Origin: an uncultured bacterium
Lineage (GTDB): Bacteria; Bacillota_I; Bacilli_A; RFN20; CAG-826
Direction of reading: 5' to 3'
DNA length: 64,000 nucleotides
Assembly (NCBI GenBank): GCA_949291375.1
Contig: CASEVI010000002.1
Span: 166,069-230,068 of the forward strand
Part shown: piece after piece, positions 56,722 through 64,000 of the stretch
Numbering within the stretch: position 1 is the first letter of the stretch
Layout: each line of letters starts with the position of its first letter
Made by a program: the position numbers and the translations under genes
The notes under the pieces: model-generated
Databases searched by the model: none
The model's input: the letters and a program-made list of their open reading frames with translations, nothing else
What the model was told of the DNA's origin: nothing

Positions 56722-58839
56722 ATGACAAAAGAAATTCTTTATTTATTATTAAAAAATAACATTATTTATATTGATAATCTTCCTTTATCTGAAAATGAAG
56801 AAATGGATAATTTAAATAAAGATGAAGTTATTTTAAAGCTAAAGACTAGTTTTTTAAGTCTAGGATATATACTTGATGAAAAAGATGTAAATTTGAGTTC
56901 ATATCCTATTTCTCTATTAAAAAGATTTTATAATCGCAATTTTAATCTACTTAAAGAAATTAAAGGAAGTAAAAAACATGTTATTTTTTATCCAAATTTT
57001 CCAAAGGTTGATAATATTAATGAAGAAGAAATGTATTTTAGAGCAGCTTTACATTATTTAACTGCTACTAAAAATGAAATCGGTTTTTTAAACGATGATT
57101 TAAAAGAAGAAAAAAGGCTAAAGGATAAAATTGAAAAGATTAATTATGAAACCTTAAAAGTTTTAAATGAAAAAGCAGCTATTAAATTTTTAGCACACTA
57201 TTTTAAAACTCTTTTTGAAGGAAACTCTCCAATTATTTATGCAGCAAAATGCCCTTTATTAGCATTTACTAATAAATATAAAATAGAAGAAATCGAAGAT
57301 ATTCCTTTTAAAGAGAATATTTATTTATATATTAGAACTAAAAAAAATAATAAAAGAATTTCTTATAATCATTTAAAATTTTGTAAAAATGTAAATGATG
57401 TTTTAAGAGTTTATCAAGCTTTAATTGAGGATAATCCAATTTTTTATAATAACCATTTAAAATCTATTCCTCGATATACTCGAAGAGTTTTAATAAGAAA
57501 ATTAGAAGAACTTATTCAAAATAATAAATATGCGATTGAAGATTTTAATCGTTATAAAGAATTTTGGAAAAAAGCTTTTAAATATTTACATGTTTTTGAA
57601 TATAAAACTATTGCCCCTAATTTATATGATGTAGCTTATAAAATTAGAAACGAAAAAATCGAAACATACAATTCTAAATTGAACAAATATTTAGTTGATC
57701 AAAATAAATACTTATCTTTAATTAAAGTAAAACCTGGTGAATTTGCAAGGAAACTCTTTTATACTTTATCAATAAAAGATTTTAATGAAGATTTAACTTT
57801 AGAAGCGTTTAAAGAAATTGCTTTTAAAGTTTCAACTAAAGTATTATTAGAACTTTATACTTACGCTTTAAATCGTAATAAATTTAATAAACGTGTTTTT
57901 AAAATAATATCACCTACCGTTTTTAAAATGCATTTAGAAATAGAAAACAGAGATAAAGTTAATGATGAATTATTAGTTAAAGTAGAAAAGTTAATTAAAG
58001 AGGCTTTAACATTAAAATTTTCGTCTTATCCAAAAATAGAAAAGAAAGTTTATATAGATGAAGCTTTAAAAGATGTTGTTATTCCTCCAGTAATTAGAAA
58101 TTCTTCTTTGACTTTTTCTAATCTTTTATATGGAAGTCGTGTTAAATTAGATAATAAAAATTACTTAAGATGTTTCACTACTTGGAAAAATACTAAAAAC
58201 GAGAGAATTGATATTGACTTATCAATGGAAGTTTTTGATGAAAATTTAAATCAAACAGCATCTTTAGCTTGGCATAATTTAAAAGGTGGCAAAAAATATG
58301 ACGCTTATCATAGTGGCGATATAACTTCTGCTCCTTCTAAAGATGGAGCTAGTGAATTTATTGATATTAACTTAGCTAAAGCACGCTTAACTGCTCGTTA
58401 TTTAGCAATTTGTAATACAATTTATTCAGGAGTTCCATTTGATAAAATAGAATATTGTTATAGCGGAATAATGTTAACTGAGAATCGATTAAATTCATTA
58501 TACCGAGAAGATTTAGTTAATATTAAAGCAAAATTAAATCAGAAAAACGGAAATATGAATTTAGCATTTGTTATTGATTTAAAATCAAATGAATTAATTT
58601 GGTTAGATGTTCCTATTTCTGAAAATTATTATAGTATTTCAGAGGACAATCTAAGCATATTTGGTGCATTAATTGATGGTTTAAAAACAAGAATGAATTT
58701 TTATGATTTTATCACATTACATCAAAATCATGTAAACTTCGTTCAAAATAAAGAAGATGCAGATTTAATCATTGGGAATGATATTAATGATGATATAAAC
58801 CCAATCGATCTAAATAACTTCTCAATAAATTGGTTTTAA
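56722..58839 (+). CDS. MXAN_6230/SCO0854-like protein
   Basis: 705 residues, AAAGGAG before the ATG, no signal peptide. The N-terminal 470 residues are helical with repeated charged helices. The C-terminal 250 carry the family core: RIDIDLSMEVFDENLNQTAS, YDAYHSGDITSAPSKDGASE followed by FIDINLAKARLTARYLAICN, and a final block NLAFVIDLKSNELIWLDVPI, like the beta-rich TerD-neighbour domain of that family. The RING-type end of actinobacterial members is absent. A WYL-like regulator is encoded divergently. Function unknown; stress or phage response is plausible. Confidence 0.7.
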   Translation: MTKEILYLLLKNNIIYIDNLPLSENEEMDNLNKDEVILKLKTSFLSLGYILDEKDVNLSSYPISLLKRFYNRNFNLLKEIKGSKKHVIFYPNFPKVDNINEEEMYFRAALHYLTATKNEIGFLNDDLKEEKRLKDKIEKINYETLKVLNEKAAIKFLAHYFKTLFEGNSPIIYAAKCPLLAFTNKYKIEEIEDIPFKENIYLYIRTKKNNKRISYNHLKFCKNVNDVLRVYQALIEDNPIFYNNHLKSIPRYTRRVLIRKLEELIQNNKYAIEDFNRYKEFWKKAFKYLHVFEYKTIAPNLYDVAYKIRNEKIETYNSKLNKYLVDQNKYLSLIKVKPGEFARKLFYTLSIKDFNEDLTLEAFKEIAFKVSTKVLLELYTYALNRNKFNKRVFKIISPTVFKMHLEIENRDKVNDELLVKVEKLIKEALTLKFSSYPKIEKKVYIDEALKDVVIPPVIRNSSLTFSNLLYGSRVKLDNKNYLRCFTTWKNTKNERIDIDLSMEVFDENLNQTASLAWHNLKGGKKYDAYHSGDITSAPSKDGASEFIDINLAKARLTARYLAICNTIYSGVPFDKIEYCYSGIMLTENRLNSLYREDLVNIKAKLNQKNGNMNLAFVIDLKSNELIWLDVPISENYYSISEDNLSIFGALIDGLKTRMNFYDFITLHQNHVNFVQNKEDADLIIGNDINDDINPIDLNNFSINWF

Positions 58840-58870
58840 TTCTTTATTATGTAAAGAATTAAAAATAAAT

Positions 58871-58935
58871 GAGGCTTTGATAGACTTACTTCTAGTTATA
58901 CATAACTTGTTTTGACCCAGTCTATCGCTTCCCTC
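58871..58935. other. Structured inverted repeat after the MXAN_6230-like gene
   Basis: GAGG...GATAGAC (58871-58885) pairs with GTCTATC...CCTC (58920-58935); an inner AGTTA/TAACT hairpin fills the loop. The sequence is richer in G and C than its surroundings and continues with AGGGGCGG. No T run follows. It may be a structured RNA or the end of a lost mobile element. Confidence 0.4.
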
Positions 58936-59028
58936 ATTAGGGGCGGAATTAAAAAACATCCATTTATTACTTACTTCTAAACTTCTCTAAGTAGATTATT
59001 TATAGTAATAAGCTTTCCCCAAATTAAA

Positions 59029-59077
59029 TAAAAAGAGCTAAAAGAAGGAAAATAGAAAACCTTCTATAGCTCTTTTC
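59029..59077. terminator. Long bidirectional terminator
   Basis: AAAAGAGCTA (59031) with TAGCTCTTTT (59067) enclosing a second stem GAAGG/CCTTC. It can end the plus-strand gene from 56722 and the minus-strand pyrophosphatase gene. The rest of 58940-59354 holds no gene. Confidence 0.75.
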
Positions 59078-59354
59078 TATTAACGTAATTCAAAATTGCA
59101 ACACAATAAGAATATGAAATCAAAAAATTATTTTTTTAAAACTATTGTTAAAAAATCTAAATGTTCAATCAAAGTATGAAAACTTGAATCAAAATTTAAC
59201 ATCTTTTCGTTAAAAAAGCATTAGGTATTAATTTCAAAATGAAAATGTACACTTTTTATATGATATTCATGATAACATACAACGCTTTTAATACATTGCA
59301 TACTCTTATAACGACAACAAAAATAATTTATCATTTTTTATTCATTAGTTATTT

Positions 59355-59708
59355 TTAAACTATTATAGTAATGATCTCATGCTTGAAATACTTTTCTTGA
59401 AAATTAATTGCTTCTTCTATTTCTTTTATTGATAAATATCCATAGTTATAAACTACTAATTTATCTTCGTTATCATCTAAACGATGAACAATCGCAATAA
59501 CTTTACCACTATATCTCATTAAAGGTCTATTTTCCCCTAAAATATATACATCCTGAAATTCATTGTCTCCACCATAAAAACCATCAATATAACCATAATT
59601 AACTGAATATAATGTGTCTTTATATTTTGGATGAGTTGTTCCTATAGGTCGATCAACGATAACATCAATTTCTTTTCCTATTAATCTTTTAAGAATATCT
59701 AAATTCAT
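59355..59708 (-). CDS. Small inorganic pyrophosphatase-like protein
   Basis: 117 residues. IGKEIDVIVDRPIGTTHPKY, LYSVNYGYIDGFYGGDNEFQ, DVYILG and IVHRLDDNEDKLVV match the short pyrophosphatase family of Firmicutes, with the Asp-rich EFQDVYILG segment in the place of the metal site. The ATG overlaps the stop of the upstream gene remnant (TAATG). Confidence 0.8.
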   Translation of the reverse strand: MNLDILKRLIGKEIDVIVDRPIGTTHPKYKDTLYSVNYGYIDGFYGGDNEFQDVYILGENRPLMRYSGKVIAIVHRLDDNEDKLVVYNYGYLSIKEIEEAINFQEKYFKHEIITIIV

Positions 59709-59973
59709 TATTTAAAATCTTTTTCCTTTTCTTCTGTAACTTCCAAATATCCGTTTTTGTTTTCGCCAATACGTTTTATAAATCCGTTATTTCTTAAATA
59801 CCGTATATTATTATCAATTGCAGTATCGCCAATACCGATTAAAACGACTAGTTCAGACTTAGTAATATTTGGATTATGTCTCATTTCAAAAAGTATTCTT
59901 TCTCTTGTTGAATTTAAGTCATGTTTTCTTGTTGTAATAGTTTTGTCACCAACTTTATTACCAATTTAATTTT
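59708..59973 (-). pseudogene. C-terminal winged-helix remnant of an AlbA-type ATP-binding/helicase protein
   Basis: An open frame of about 87 codons with no start codon, bounded upstream by a stop near 59975. It encodes STRERILFEMRHNPNITKSE, LVVLIGIGDTAIDNNIRYLR and NNGFIKRIGENKNGYLEV, the usual C-terminal winged helix of AlbA_2-type putative DNA-binding ATPases. The N-terminal part is missing, so this is the tail of a truncated gene. Confidence 0.65.
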
Positions 59974-60330
59974 AGAAAATAGTTGGTAATAAATCAATTT
60001 TGAGAGTAAATAAAATGACGAGTATCGTTTATCTAGCAGAACCAAAATTCAAAAATTCTCGAGTTCAAACCAATTTTCATCTACTATTAATTTCAAGATA
60101 AAATTGTACATTTTCATCTTGAAATGTTTATACACATAAATCTTAATATTAATAAGAAAAAAAGAACCCGGTTAAGGGTTTAAATATATACATAGATGGA
60201 ATACCTCAACCTATCTATGTAAGTTTTACCTACTCGAATCTTGCGAGATTTGTCTTTCGAACAACGAATCTAAGCGTTGTCATAGATCAGTTTAACGACA
60301 TGTCTAAGTCCGGTCAATCTTTTATAAATG
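59974..60330. other. Hairpin-rich region downstream of the GIY-YIG gene
   Basis: Contains, on the minus strand, AACCC-TTAACC-GGGTT followed by CTTTTTTTC (60155-60180), a good terminator for the DUF6150/GIY-YIG operon, and a second stem ACATAGAT/ATCTATGT (60190/60213). A small CTCG/CGAG hairpin lies near 60235. An open frame at 60270-60527 is present only because it overlaps the real gene. Confidence 0.55.
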
Positions 60331-61107
60331 TTAATCGCAATAGCTTGCTGGGTTTTGTCTCTTTCTAAAACGTTCAGGAATTTTCTTATTAATAAATATT
60401 TTTTTAATCTCTTCGGGAGCTTCGATTCCATCAAAATAAGCACGATTAGAATTTTCAACTTGTTTCCAACCATCCGCATTAACTTGATAGACACCGACAA
60501 CAATTCCATATCGTACAGCAAGAACATATCGATAATTATTTGCTCTACTAGGTTTTATTTTCCAACACCATCGAACAGCTTTATAAATACCATTGTTTTC
60601 AAGGCCACCATTTTTATTAATGTTATAATCGTTGATTTTAATCAAAATAAATTTAGGGCAATTAGGATAATCATCAAACGTTTTTGCAGTGAATTGTTGT
60701 TCTAATTCATCTGTCCATCGCATACCCCTTTCATCATCGTGTCCTTTAATCTTATTGGTTAGATTTTCCAACCCAAAAAAGTCGATAAAAGCAGATTCGA
60801 CTTCAAAAGCAGTTTTTTTGTCCATCCCCCGTCTTTGAATAATGTGAATTACATCTAAACCTTTACTTTTAATTAAAGCAATTCTTTGAATTTTTAAAGG
60901 ATCTTTATCATCAATAGAAGGCTTTTCTTCCTCTTTTAAAAAATCACAATTTTGATAAAAAGACATATCGACCGCATTCGCATGATTAAAAACACGATTT
61001 CCACATCCTTCGCCAACATAAAATGTTTGACCATTACGAGGATCTACTAATCGATAGACATAATGCTTAAGTTTTACGATTACCTCACTACTGAATTCAT
61101 TAATCAT
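60331..61107 (-). CDS. LEM-3-like GIY-YIG nuclease domain protein
   Basis: 258 residues, no signal peptide. N-terminal KHYVYRLVDPRNGQTFYVGE followed by GCGNRVFNH is the GIY-YIG motif of LEM-3-type proteins; later QRRGMDKKTAFEVESAFIDF with FGLENLTN completes the nuclease domain. The C-terminal half (KFILIKIND, YRYVLAVRYGIVVGVYQV, AYFDGIEAPEEI) is the associated sugar- or ligand-like domain and ends NPASYCD. No ribosome binding site is clear. It is second in an operon with the DUF6150 gene 20 bases upstream. Confidence 0.85.
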   Translation of the reverse strand: MINEFSSEVIVKLKHYVYRLVDPRNGQTFYVGEGCGNRVFNHANAVDMSFYQNCDFLKEEEKPSIDDKDPLKIQRIALIKSKGLDVIHIIQRRGMDKKTAFEVESAFIDFFGLENLTNKIKGHDDERGMRWTDELEQQFTAKTFDDYPNCPKFILIKINDYNINKNGGLENNGIYKAVRWCWKIKPSRANNYRYVLAVRYGIVVGVYQVNADGWKQVENSNRAYFDGIEAPEEIKKIFINKKIPERFRKRQNPASYCD

Positions 61108-61127
61108 TTTATAAATTTTATTTTATT

Positions 61128-61337
61128 TTATTTTGGAAAATTTTGTCTAGTTATTAAAATGTCTGCATCATATTTACTACTAGAAATCCAAACTTTTACA
61201 TCAGCATTATATTTGCTTGTTGCTAACTTACATCCTTTAATTATATCGGCATTTTTTTCTTGAGATCTACTATCTACAAAAAACACTTTATAGTCAGCAT
61301 CATATTTACTACTAGAAATCCAAACTTTACCTGCCAT
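61128..61337 (-). CDS. DUF6150-like small repeat protein
   Basis: 69 residues with two near-identical VWISSSKYDAD repeats and the family words YKVFFVDSRSQ and ATSKYNADVKV. Such proteins consist of short S-K-Y-x-A-D beta repeats; function unknown. AGGAG precedes the ATG. First gene of the operon, driven by the promoter at 61372-61399 with a ten-G spacer. Confidence 0.8.
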   Translation of the reverse strand: MAGKVWISSSKYDADYKVFFVDSRSQEKNADIIKGCKLATSKYNADVKVWISSSKYDADILITRQNFPK

Positions 61338-61371
61338 AATTTTTCTCCTTGATATAATCTATTTTTTAAAA

Positions 61372-61399
61372 ATTTTATCCCCCCCCCCTTAAAAGTCAA
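61372..61399 (-). promoter_or_regulatory. Promoter with a G10 tract in its spacer (probable phase-variable switch)
   Basis: Minus strand: -35 TTGACT (61394-61399), then TTTAA, ten G (plus-strand C 61379-61388), A, and -10 TAAAAT (61372-61377). Spacer is 16 bases; one G more gives the 17-base optimum. This is the classic layout for slipped-strand control of transcription. It precedes the DUF6150 and GIY-YIG genes. Confidence 0.7.
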
Positions 61400-61749
61400 G
61401 AACTTTCACAGAAAGTAAACTATTCTTTTTCAATTTGTGCACGGATTTATGAAAATAATGATTTGTTTAACTATTTAAATCATAAAAAATAAGTCCAAAA
61501 AATTGTCTGCATCCCCATTTGGTTAAATTAATTTTACCTATATCATGAGTTAAACAACAAGTAAAAAAAAACCGACCAACCTAGTGATATTTACTTTTAG
61601 AAGTCTATGAATGGGCAATTATTTATAAAATAAAATTTGATAACACTAGCCAAGTGTAAAATTAAGTAAAATTGTTTGAATTTTTTCCATAACAAAAAAT
61701 TATCTAATTTACTAGATGCTTTAATTTTTAATAAAAGACATTTAAAATG
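61400..61749. other. Gene-free region between the DUF6150 promoter and the IS110 remnant
   Basis: About 350 bases without a supported gene or clear repeat. It probably includes the 3' end of the IS110-type element, whose boundary I cannot place. Confidence 0.4.
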
Positions 61750-62878
61750 TTATTGTTGAGTTTCGGAATATAACGTTCCGTGTGATAGCATTGAATAAAT
61801 TATTCGCAGTAATTTATTACATCCTGCTATCTTGGCGGCTTTGGGATGAAGGCCGTCATTTTTCTTTTTAGAGACATATAAAGCTATTTTATTTCTTGGT
61901 TATATGCATATGTTCACCTGATTGTTTACCTGACTGCATTACCATCGGATCTAAACCTGCATAGGCTATCAAGGCTTTTGAAGAATTATATTTAGAGATA
62001 TCACCTATTTCGGCTAATAATCTTATTGAGAGCTTTTCTCCTACTGAAGGAATTGATTTAATTACTTCAAATTCAGGTAATTGCAAACATAGTTTATTCA
62101 TCTCATTTAATAACGTTTTTAGTGCTAAAGATGTATTATTAATTCTATCGACTAATGAAACAAGTTCATTGACCATATAAGAATCTTTATTACCACCTGA
62201 ATTATGGAATTTAACATATTCAAATATTTTCATAGCCATCTTTTCTTTTGAACCACTTCTACCTGTATAACATTCGTCTAAAACTGTTAATATTCCTTTA
62301 ATAGTTTTAACATTAGAAGGGTGTTTATATTTCTTGATAATGGTTAATTCTATTTCTGAATCATACTCATTGACTTCATCAAATATAGGCCAAATAGCAT
62401 CTAAACAGCGATGATATCGGTTCTTTTCAATAGTAAATTGTGAAATGAGAAACCTATAATGACGAGACATCTCCTTTAAGTCTTCATATACTTTATCTTG
62501 TTTATTAAACTCCCTTAATTCTTTAGTGTAATAAACTTTAGCTATTGTATTAGTGTCTAGCGAATCATTTTTAACAGGTCTAACTTCAGCCTTCCTCATC
62601 TTTGCTGATTCTAATGGTGATATTTGATAAATCTTAAAATCTTCTTCTATAAAGAACGATAATAAAGGTAAAGCATAAACACCTGTAAATTCATAAACCA
62701 CAGCAGGTTTTAAATCAGTTTTCTCTTCAATTAACTTTACTAATTCTTTAATAGCGTTGTAACCATCTAAATCATGATTGATCTTAATGGCTTTACCTAT
62801 AGGCTTGTTGACATTGATAAAGCCTCTCATGTGAGATGAATTCTTAGACACATCAAAACTTATTATTGGACCATCCAT
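61750..62878 (-). mobile_element. IS110-family transposase, frameshifted
   Basis: The start MDGPIISFDVSKNSS (ATG 62878) has AAGGAGG five bases before it; a longer frame to 62896 is less likely. N-terminal DEDD domain (ISFDVSK, VVYEFTG, VKNDSLDTNTIAKV) and C-terminal Transposase_20 part (IKSIPSVGEKLSIRLLAEIG and YAGLDPMVMQSG). The frame stops at 61889 after EHMHITKK, but the +1 frame continues NKIALYVSKKKNDGLHPKAA and NKLLRIIYSMLSHG to 61750. About 20 usual residues seem lost. Element probably inactive. Confidence 0.8.
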
Positions 62879-63354
62879 AGTAACCTCCTTGTACATAAGA
62901 TATCTTGCTAGTTATAATAACGACATTTTAGATTTGCATTCTTCTATACTTGGTTATATTGGTTATTAGCAACAAGAAGCTGTAATATCGATGAATTATG
63001 TAAAAACCTCAAAAAAATAATTAATTCAAAAACGTTATATTGCCATTGCTAGCATAGTTAATAAAAATAAATATTAAAATTTTTAAAAGCATTTTTATGT
63101 AAATCAAATGTTGTCATGAATTTTTCGTGAACATCAATTTCCTTATCAGCTGAAATATTTATATTGATTTTGCTTATAAAGAAATGTTTAGCGGAATAGA
63201 ATGAAAATATATTATATTTATTAAAAAATTTAATAAAAAATACAAATTATTTAATTATTTAATATTTTAATTTAGTTAAAATTTTTAAATAAATATATTA
63301 ACCTCTACTATAAATTAAGATGAATTATTAAAGATTAAGGAGTAAACTTACAAT
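62879..63354. other. Non-coding flank of the IS110 transposase and upstream region of the LRR lipoprotein
   Basis: About 475 bases without a gene. In IS110-group elements the region before the transposase start encodes the bridge RNA; 62879-63060 is in that position but I cannot recognise its loops. The last 50 bases contain AAGGAG for the next gene. Confidence 0.4.
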
Positions 63355-64000
63355 ATGAATATTAAGTTTTATAAAAAAATAACATTAGGCTTAGCTTTAT
63401 TTTTTTCGGCTATAAGTATGAGTAGCTGTGGTAATAATCAAGAGGAAATTATTGAACCATGCAATCATAATTGGGTTAGCAAAATAACAAATGAAGGAAG
63501 TTGCCTTGAAAAAGAAGAGATAACAATTTATTGTTCAAATTGTAATGAAATTAAAGAGGTTATAGAAGGCGAATATAAAGATCATATTATAGAAAAATCT
63601 TATAATAAAAATTTAGAATTCGAAGATAATACTCATTTTATTTTAGAATCAAGATGTAAAGTTTGTAATCAAGTAATCGATAAAGAAGAAGTAGCCTTAA
63701 AAGACCATTTCTTTATATTTGATTCTAAAGAAGGAAATGATGTTAATTATATAAAACGCTATAAATGCTTAATATGTGAAAAAACATATGAATATGTTTT
63801 TTCTTTATCTGATTATAAATATAATTTAGATAACAAAAATAAAATAATCTCTTTATATAGTTATAATGGAAAAGATTCATCAATATATGTTCCTAATATA
63901 ATTCGATATCTTAATGAAGATTATAAAGTTGAATTAAATAGTGAAAGTGAAACATATAATAACAATTCATATATTAAAAATATAAAAATCGATACTAATA
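63355..64000 (+). CDS. Lipoprotein with Cys-pair repeats and LRR start (partial)
   Basis: The first 215 codons; the gene runs off the window. AAGGAG precedes the ATG. Signal peptide with lipobox SMSSC. Three Cys-pair modules follow (CNHNWV...CSNCNEI; CKVCNQV; CLICEKT), each with a downstream His-containing strand, as in Zn-ribbon-like repeats of Firmicutes surface proteins. From about residue 175 the sequence IYVPNIIRYLNEDYKVEL looks like the first BspA-type LRR_5 unit. A large surface protein is expected. Confidence 0.75.
   Translation, partial: MNIKFYKKITLGLALFFSAISMSSCGNNQEEIIEPCNHNWVSKITNEGSCLEKEEITIYCSNCNEIKEVIEGEYKDHIIEKSYNKNLEFEDNTHFILESRCKVCNQVIDKEEVALKDHFFIFDSKEGNDVNYIKRYKCLICEKTYEYVFSLSDYKYNLDNKNKIISLYSYNGKDSSIYVPNIIRYLNEDYKVELNSESETYNNNSYIKNIKIDTN

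Noticed and set aside
59757-59969. Plus-strand frame at the pyrophosphatase neighbour
   Set aside because: The minus strand here encodes a clear winged-helix tail.
60270-60527. Open frame overlapping the GIY-YIG 3' end, considered as a frameshifted C-terminus
   Set aside because: The GIY-YIG product already ends in the expected NP-x-x-Y region; the other frame has no family features.
1-64000. Mycoplasma-type code (TGA as Trp), suggested by the extreme AT content
   Set aside because: Trp codons checked are TGG, and TGA ends real genes at ATGA overlaps (44793, 54744).
1-64000. CRISPR array
   Set aside because: No series of regularly spaced direct repeats found on reading; the only tandem repeats are inside protein genes.

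Overview
This is a very AT-rich chromosomal segment of a low-GC Gram-positive bacterium. The standard code is in use: tryptophan is TGG and TGA is a real stop (for example at the ATGA overlaps near 44793 and 54744). Gene content points to a strict anaerobe of a gut-type Bacilli lineage close to Mollicutes/Erysipelotrichia (RF39/RFN20-like; inference from gene families). It has an oxygen-free ribonucleotide reductase (NrdD/NrdG), many small lipoproteins, B-repeat and BspA-type leucine-rich surface proteins, an ECF thiamine transporter behind a TPP riboswitch, and no respiratory genes.

Layout. 1-6200: start of a DUF402 gene, a two-TM protein, a heterodimeric ABC exporter, and a small XRE cluster with an LPFLDDD-repeat protein. 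6285-11230: riboswitch-controlled ThiT, Ung, a divergent SDR/TetR pair with dense inverted repeats, tRNA-Lys(CTT) and a GNAT acetyltransferase. 11444-15899: a five-gene operon ygbA-DUF454-cydD-like-cydC-like-small membrane protein, bracketed by two copies of a CACGTG-containing element. 16320-19462: nrdG-nrdD, with NrdD carrying a C-terminal glutaredoxin-like domain. 19556-21185: an AbiE type IV toxin-antitoxin locus whose toxin has an in-frame stop. 21363-28057: a GH13 enzyme, a secreted subtilase with two lipoproteins and a frameshifted DUF898-like gene. 28162-31396: a PLD-DEAD-DUF3427 helicase overlapping a convergent NUDIX gene. 33150-39555: two similar cassettes of a B-repeat lipoprotein plus a 4-TM SHOCT protein, each next to a decayed ATPase gene. 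39681-45281: a membrane-anchored double-HTH/LRR regulator, a lipoprotein, and a secreted NlpC/CHAP-like peptidase with its lipoprotein. 45287-53436: metallophosphatase, broken cyclophilin-like gene, amidohydrolase, serpin plus cysteine peptidase, broken lipoprotein, membrane XRE regulator. 53641-59708: HipBA, a WYL-like regulator divergent from an MXAN_6230-like gene, and a small pyrophosphatase. 59708-64000: an accessory end with a helicase-tail remnant, a DUF6150/GIY-YIG operon behind a promoter with a ten-base G tract in its spacer, a degraded IS110 transposase and the start of an LRR lipoprotein.

The most notable pattern is a set of three exported peptidases of unrelated folds (subtilisin-like, NlpC/CHAP-like and papain/C39-like). 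They share one C-terminal Cys/His domain and each is followed by a lipoprotein gene; in one case that lipoprotein is a serpin. I read this as an exported peptidase system with anchored partner or inhibitor proteins. Other leads are the slippage-prone promoter at 61372-61399, the duplicated SHOCT/B-repeat cassette, the paired CACGTG elements and the one-polypeptide LRR-to-HTH signalling protein. Single-base indels in homopolymers break several otherwise intact genes, so either the accessory genes are decaying or the assembly has homopolymer errors.
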